Shown here piece by piece: positions 62,476-64,000 of a DNA stretch of 64,000 nt (position 1 is its first letter; the number at the start of each line of letters is the position of its first letter). Below the pieces are notes generated by a model. The model searched no databases. It saw nothing but the letters and a program-made list of their open reading frames with translations, and was not told the origin of the DNA. Source of the DNA: Tepidicella xavieri (GTDB lineage Bacteria > Pseudomonadota > Gammaproteobacteria > Burkholderiales > Burkholderiaceae_C). Position numbers and translations under genes: made by a program. The DNA lies in assembly GCF_004363315.1 (NCBI RefSeq), contig NZ_SNYL01000012.1, forward strand, positions 1 to 64,000. The letters are read 5' to 3'.

Positions 62476-63243
62476 TCAGCCGCCGATGAAGAGGTCGGCG
62501 ATGACGCGCATGAGCTGCATCACCGGCCTGTCGAGCATGGGCAGCGTGAAGGCAATGCCCAGCAGCCCCACCGACAGGGTGAGCGGGAAACCGATGGCAA
62601 AGACGTTCATTTGCGGCGCGATGCGCGAAATGATGCCCATGACCACATTGACGAACAGCAGCAGGCCGATCATCGGCAGCGCGATCCACAGGCCATAGTA
62701 GAAAATCACGGCGCCGAGCTGGTGCAGCCGCATGCTGCGCACGGCTTCCAGCATGCTATCGCCCACGGGAAAGGTCTGAAAGCTGGCCGCCACCGCCTGG
62801 ATGAGCAGCAGGTGGCCGTTCATGACGATGAACAGCAGCATGGCCATGTTGCCGAAGAAACGCCCCACGGTGCTGGCCTGGGAGTTGGTGGTGGGGTCGA
62901 AGAAGCCGGCAAAGTTCAAGCCCATCTGCAAGCCGATGATCTCACCGGCCATTTCCATGGCGGCAAAGACGATGCGCACGGCCAGCCCGATGGCCACGCC
63001 GATGGAGATTTGCTGAATCACCGCGCCGAGCGCCTCCGAACTGGTCAGAGAGACCATGGGCGGTTCTGGCAGAGCGGGCTGCATGCACACGGCGATGACG
63101 AAAGCCAACCCGATCTTGGTGCGCATGGGCACCGAGCGCGAGGAAAAGATGGGCGCGCTGGCAAAGACGGCCAGCACCCGCAGGAAAGGCCAGAAGATGG
63201 GCGACAACCACGCCATGATCTGGGCTTCGGTGAAGCTGATCAT
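62476..63243 (-). CDS. fliR: Flagellar export apparatus protein FliR
   Basis: Integral membrane component of the flagellar type III export gate, 255 residues with about six membrane segments. Recognised by PFLRVLAVFASAPIFSSRSVP, GEIIGLQMGLNFAGFFDPT and NVFAIGFPLTLSVGLLGIAF. Start ATG 63243 (MISFTEAQIM); a start at 63255 adds four residues. fliP-fliQ-fliR order is canonical and the gene is 25 bases after fliQ. Confidence 0.95.
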   Translation of the reverse strand: MISFTEAQIMAWLSPIFWPFLRVLAVFASAPIFSSRSVPMRTKIGLAFVIAVCMQPALPEPPMVSLTSSEALGAVIQQISIGVAIGLAVRIVFAAMEMAGEIIGLQMGLNFAGFFDPTTNSQASTVGRFFGNMAMLLFIVMNGHLLLIQAVAASFQTFPVGDSMLEAVRSMRLHQLGAVIFYYGLWIALPMIGLLLFVNVVMGIISRIAPQMNVFAIGFPLTLSVGLLGIAFTLPMLDRPVMQLMRVIADLFIGG

Positions 63244-63268
63244 CGGACCGTCCATGCCCGACGGTCCT

Positions 63269-63538
63269 TCAGCCGATGTAGCCCGGGATGGACTGGAACA
63301 GGCGTTTGATGAAGTCCACCAGCGTCACCAGCATCCAGGGGCCGGCGATGGCAAACACCGCCACCGCGGCGACCAGCTTGGGCACGAAAGACAGCGTGGC
63401 TTCGTTGATTTGCGTCAGCGCCTGAAACAGGCTGATGACCAGGCCGACCAGCAGCACCGTGCCTAGCACCGGGGCCGAGACGGCCAGCAGGGTGAACAGG
63501 GCGTTTTGCCCGATGGTGAGTACGGCTTGGGCGTCCAT
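63269..63538 (-). CDS. fliQ: Flagellar export apparatus protein FliQ
   Basis: 89-residue export-gate subunit with two membrane helices: ALFTLLAVSAPVLGTVLLVGLVISLFQALTQINE in the first (first part) and VAVFAIAGPWMLVTLVDF in the second, with the conserved TQINEATLSFVPK loop between. Lies 17 bases downstream of fliP and 25 bases upstream of fliR on the minus strand. Confidence 0.95.
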   Translation of the reverse strand: MDAQAVLTIGQNALFTLLAVSAPVLGTVLLVGLVISLFQALTQINEATLSFVPKLVAAVAVFAIAGPWMLVTLVDFIKRLFQSIPGYIG

Positions 63539-63555
63539 GTGGCAGAGAGGCAGGG

Positions 63556-64000
63556 CTAGGTGCTGAAGCTGGCGGCCAATGAGCCGATCAGCAGGTTCCA
63601 GCCGTCGGCCAGCACGAACAGCATGAGCTTGAACGGCAAGGCCACCAGCACGGGTGAAAGCATCATCATGCCCAGCGACATCAGCACGCTGGCCACGATC
63701 ATGTCGATGATGAGGAACGGGATGAAGATCATGAACCCGATTTGGAAGGCCGTCTTGAGCTCGCTGATGACGAAGGCGGGCACCAGCACGCGCAAAGGCG
63801 CGTTTTCGACGGTCACGCCGGCATCGAGCTGGGCCAGCCGGGCAAACAGCTCGAAGTCGGATTGGCGCGTCTGGCGCATCATGAATTCACGCATTGGCGC
63901 TTCGCCACGGGCCAGAGCCTCCTCGAAGCTGATGGCGCTTTCGGTGTAGGGCTTGTAGGCGTTTTCGTACACCCTGTCCAGCGTCGGCCCCATGACGAAC
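63556..64000 (-). CDS. fliP: Flagellar export apparatus protein FliP (3' part, runs off the window)
   Basis: C-terminal 148 or so residues of the export-gate protein FliP. The frame is open to the right edge and reads FVMGPTLDRVYENAYKP there, an internal family motif, so the start lies outside the window. Also seen are REFMMRQTRQSDFELFARLA, VLVPAFVISELKTAFQIGF, IDMIVASVLMSLGMMMLSP and PFKLMLFVLADGWNLLIGSL. It is followed by fliQ and fliR. Confidence 0.96.
   Translation of the reverse strand, partial: FVMGPTLDRVYENAYKPYTESAISFEEALARGEAPMREFMMRQTRQSDFELFARLAQLDAGVTVENAPLRVLVPAFVISELKTAFQIGFMIFIPFLIIDMIVASVLMSLGMMMLSPVLVALPFKLMLFVLADGWNLLIGSLAASFST

Overview
The window is a dense, GC-rich chromosomal segment, almost entirely coding, with short intergenic gaps and frequent 4-base ATGA start/stop overlaps. 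Gene content and order (argH next to an algR-type regulator and hemCDXY; glnA, ntrB, ntrC, xth; argB, slmA; ilvE, zinc-finger protein, glycosyltransferases; a flagellar/chemotaxis block) fit a betaproteobacterium of the Burkholderiales, most like Comamonadaceae. I cannot name the genus from sequence alone. I see no tRNA, rRNA, insertion sequence, phage or CRISPR array.

Left part (1-23.8 kb), mostly housekeeping. A TonB-dependent receptor, a periplasmic binding protein and a diguanylate cyclase form an operon; a one-base lesion near 1998 removes the receptor stop codon and fuses it in frame to the binding protein. Then come argH (minus), a LytTR regulator (algR-like) and the haem genes hemC, hemD, hemX, hemY. 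A DUF2062 protein, an RsuA-type pseudouridine synthase, an alpha/beta hydrolase, an EI24/CysZ-like membrane protein and a CinA/MoaB-like protein lead to glnA, which has a sigma-54 promoter and an NtrC-type site. A small secreted protein separates glnA from ntrB-ntrC. xth, an AlgZ-like kinase (15 kb from its presumed partner), miaB and a Uma2-type nuclease follow.

Middle part (23.8-39.4 kb), histidine and selenium. The minus-strand operon yjiH-hutU-hutH-hutI-hutG breaks histidine down to glutamate under the divergent repressor HutC. Directly beside it lies what I read as a complete selenoneine locus: selD/senC (selenophosphate), senB (selenosugar synthase), senA (EgtB-like selenoneine synthase) and egtD (hercynine from histidine). 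A four-gene PhnDCE-type ABC transporter, of the kind annotated as a putative selenate importer, follows divergently. Together these could take selenium from uptake to the selenium analogue of ergothioneine, drawing on the same histidine pool that the hut operon consumes.

Right part (39.4-64 kb). A CYTH-CHAD protein, argB and slmA precede a fatty-acid beta-oxidation cluster (TetR repressor, acyl-CoA dehydrogenase, DUF2147 protein, FadB-like, thiolase, enoyl-CoA hydratase, thioesterase). An AT-richer patch carries two family 2 glycosyltransferases downstream of ilvE and a zinc-finger protein. A Pro/Ala/Glu-rich protein of unknown function sits behind a near-consensus FliA (sigma-28) promoter. 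The chemotaxis operon (CheZ-like, cheY, cheA, cheR, cheD, cheB) is followed by a receiver-kinase/response-regulator pair and by fliR, fliQ and the 3' part of fliP, which runs off the right edge.
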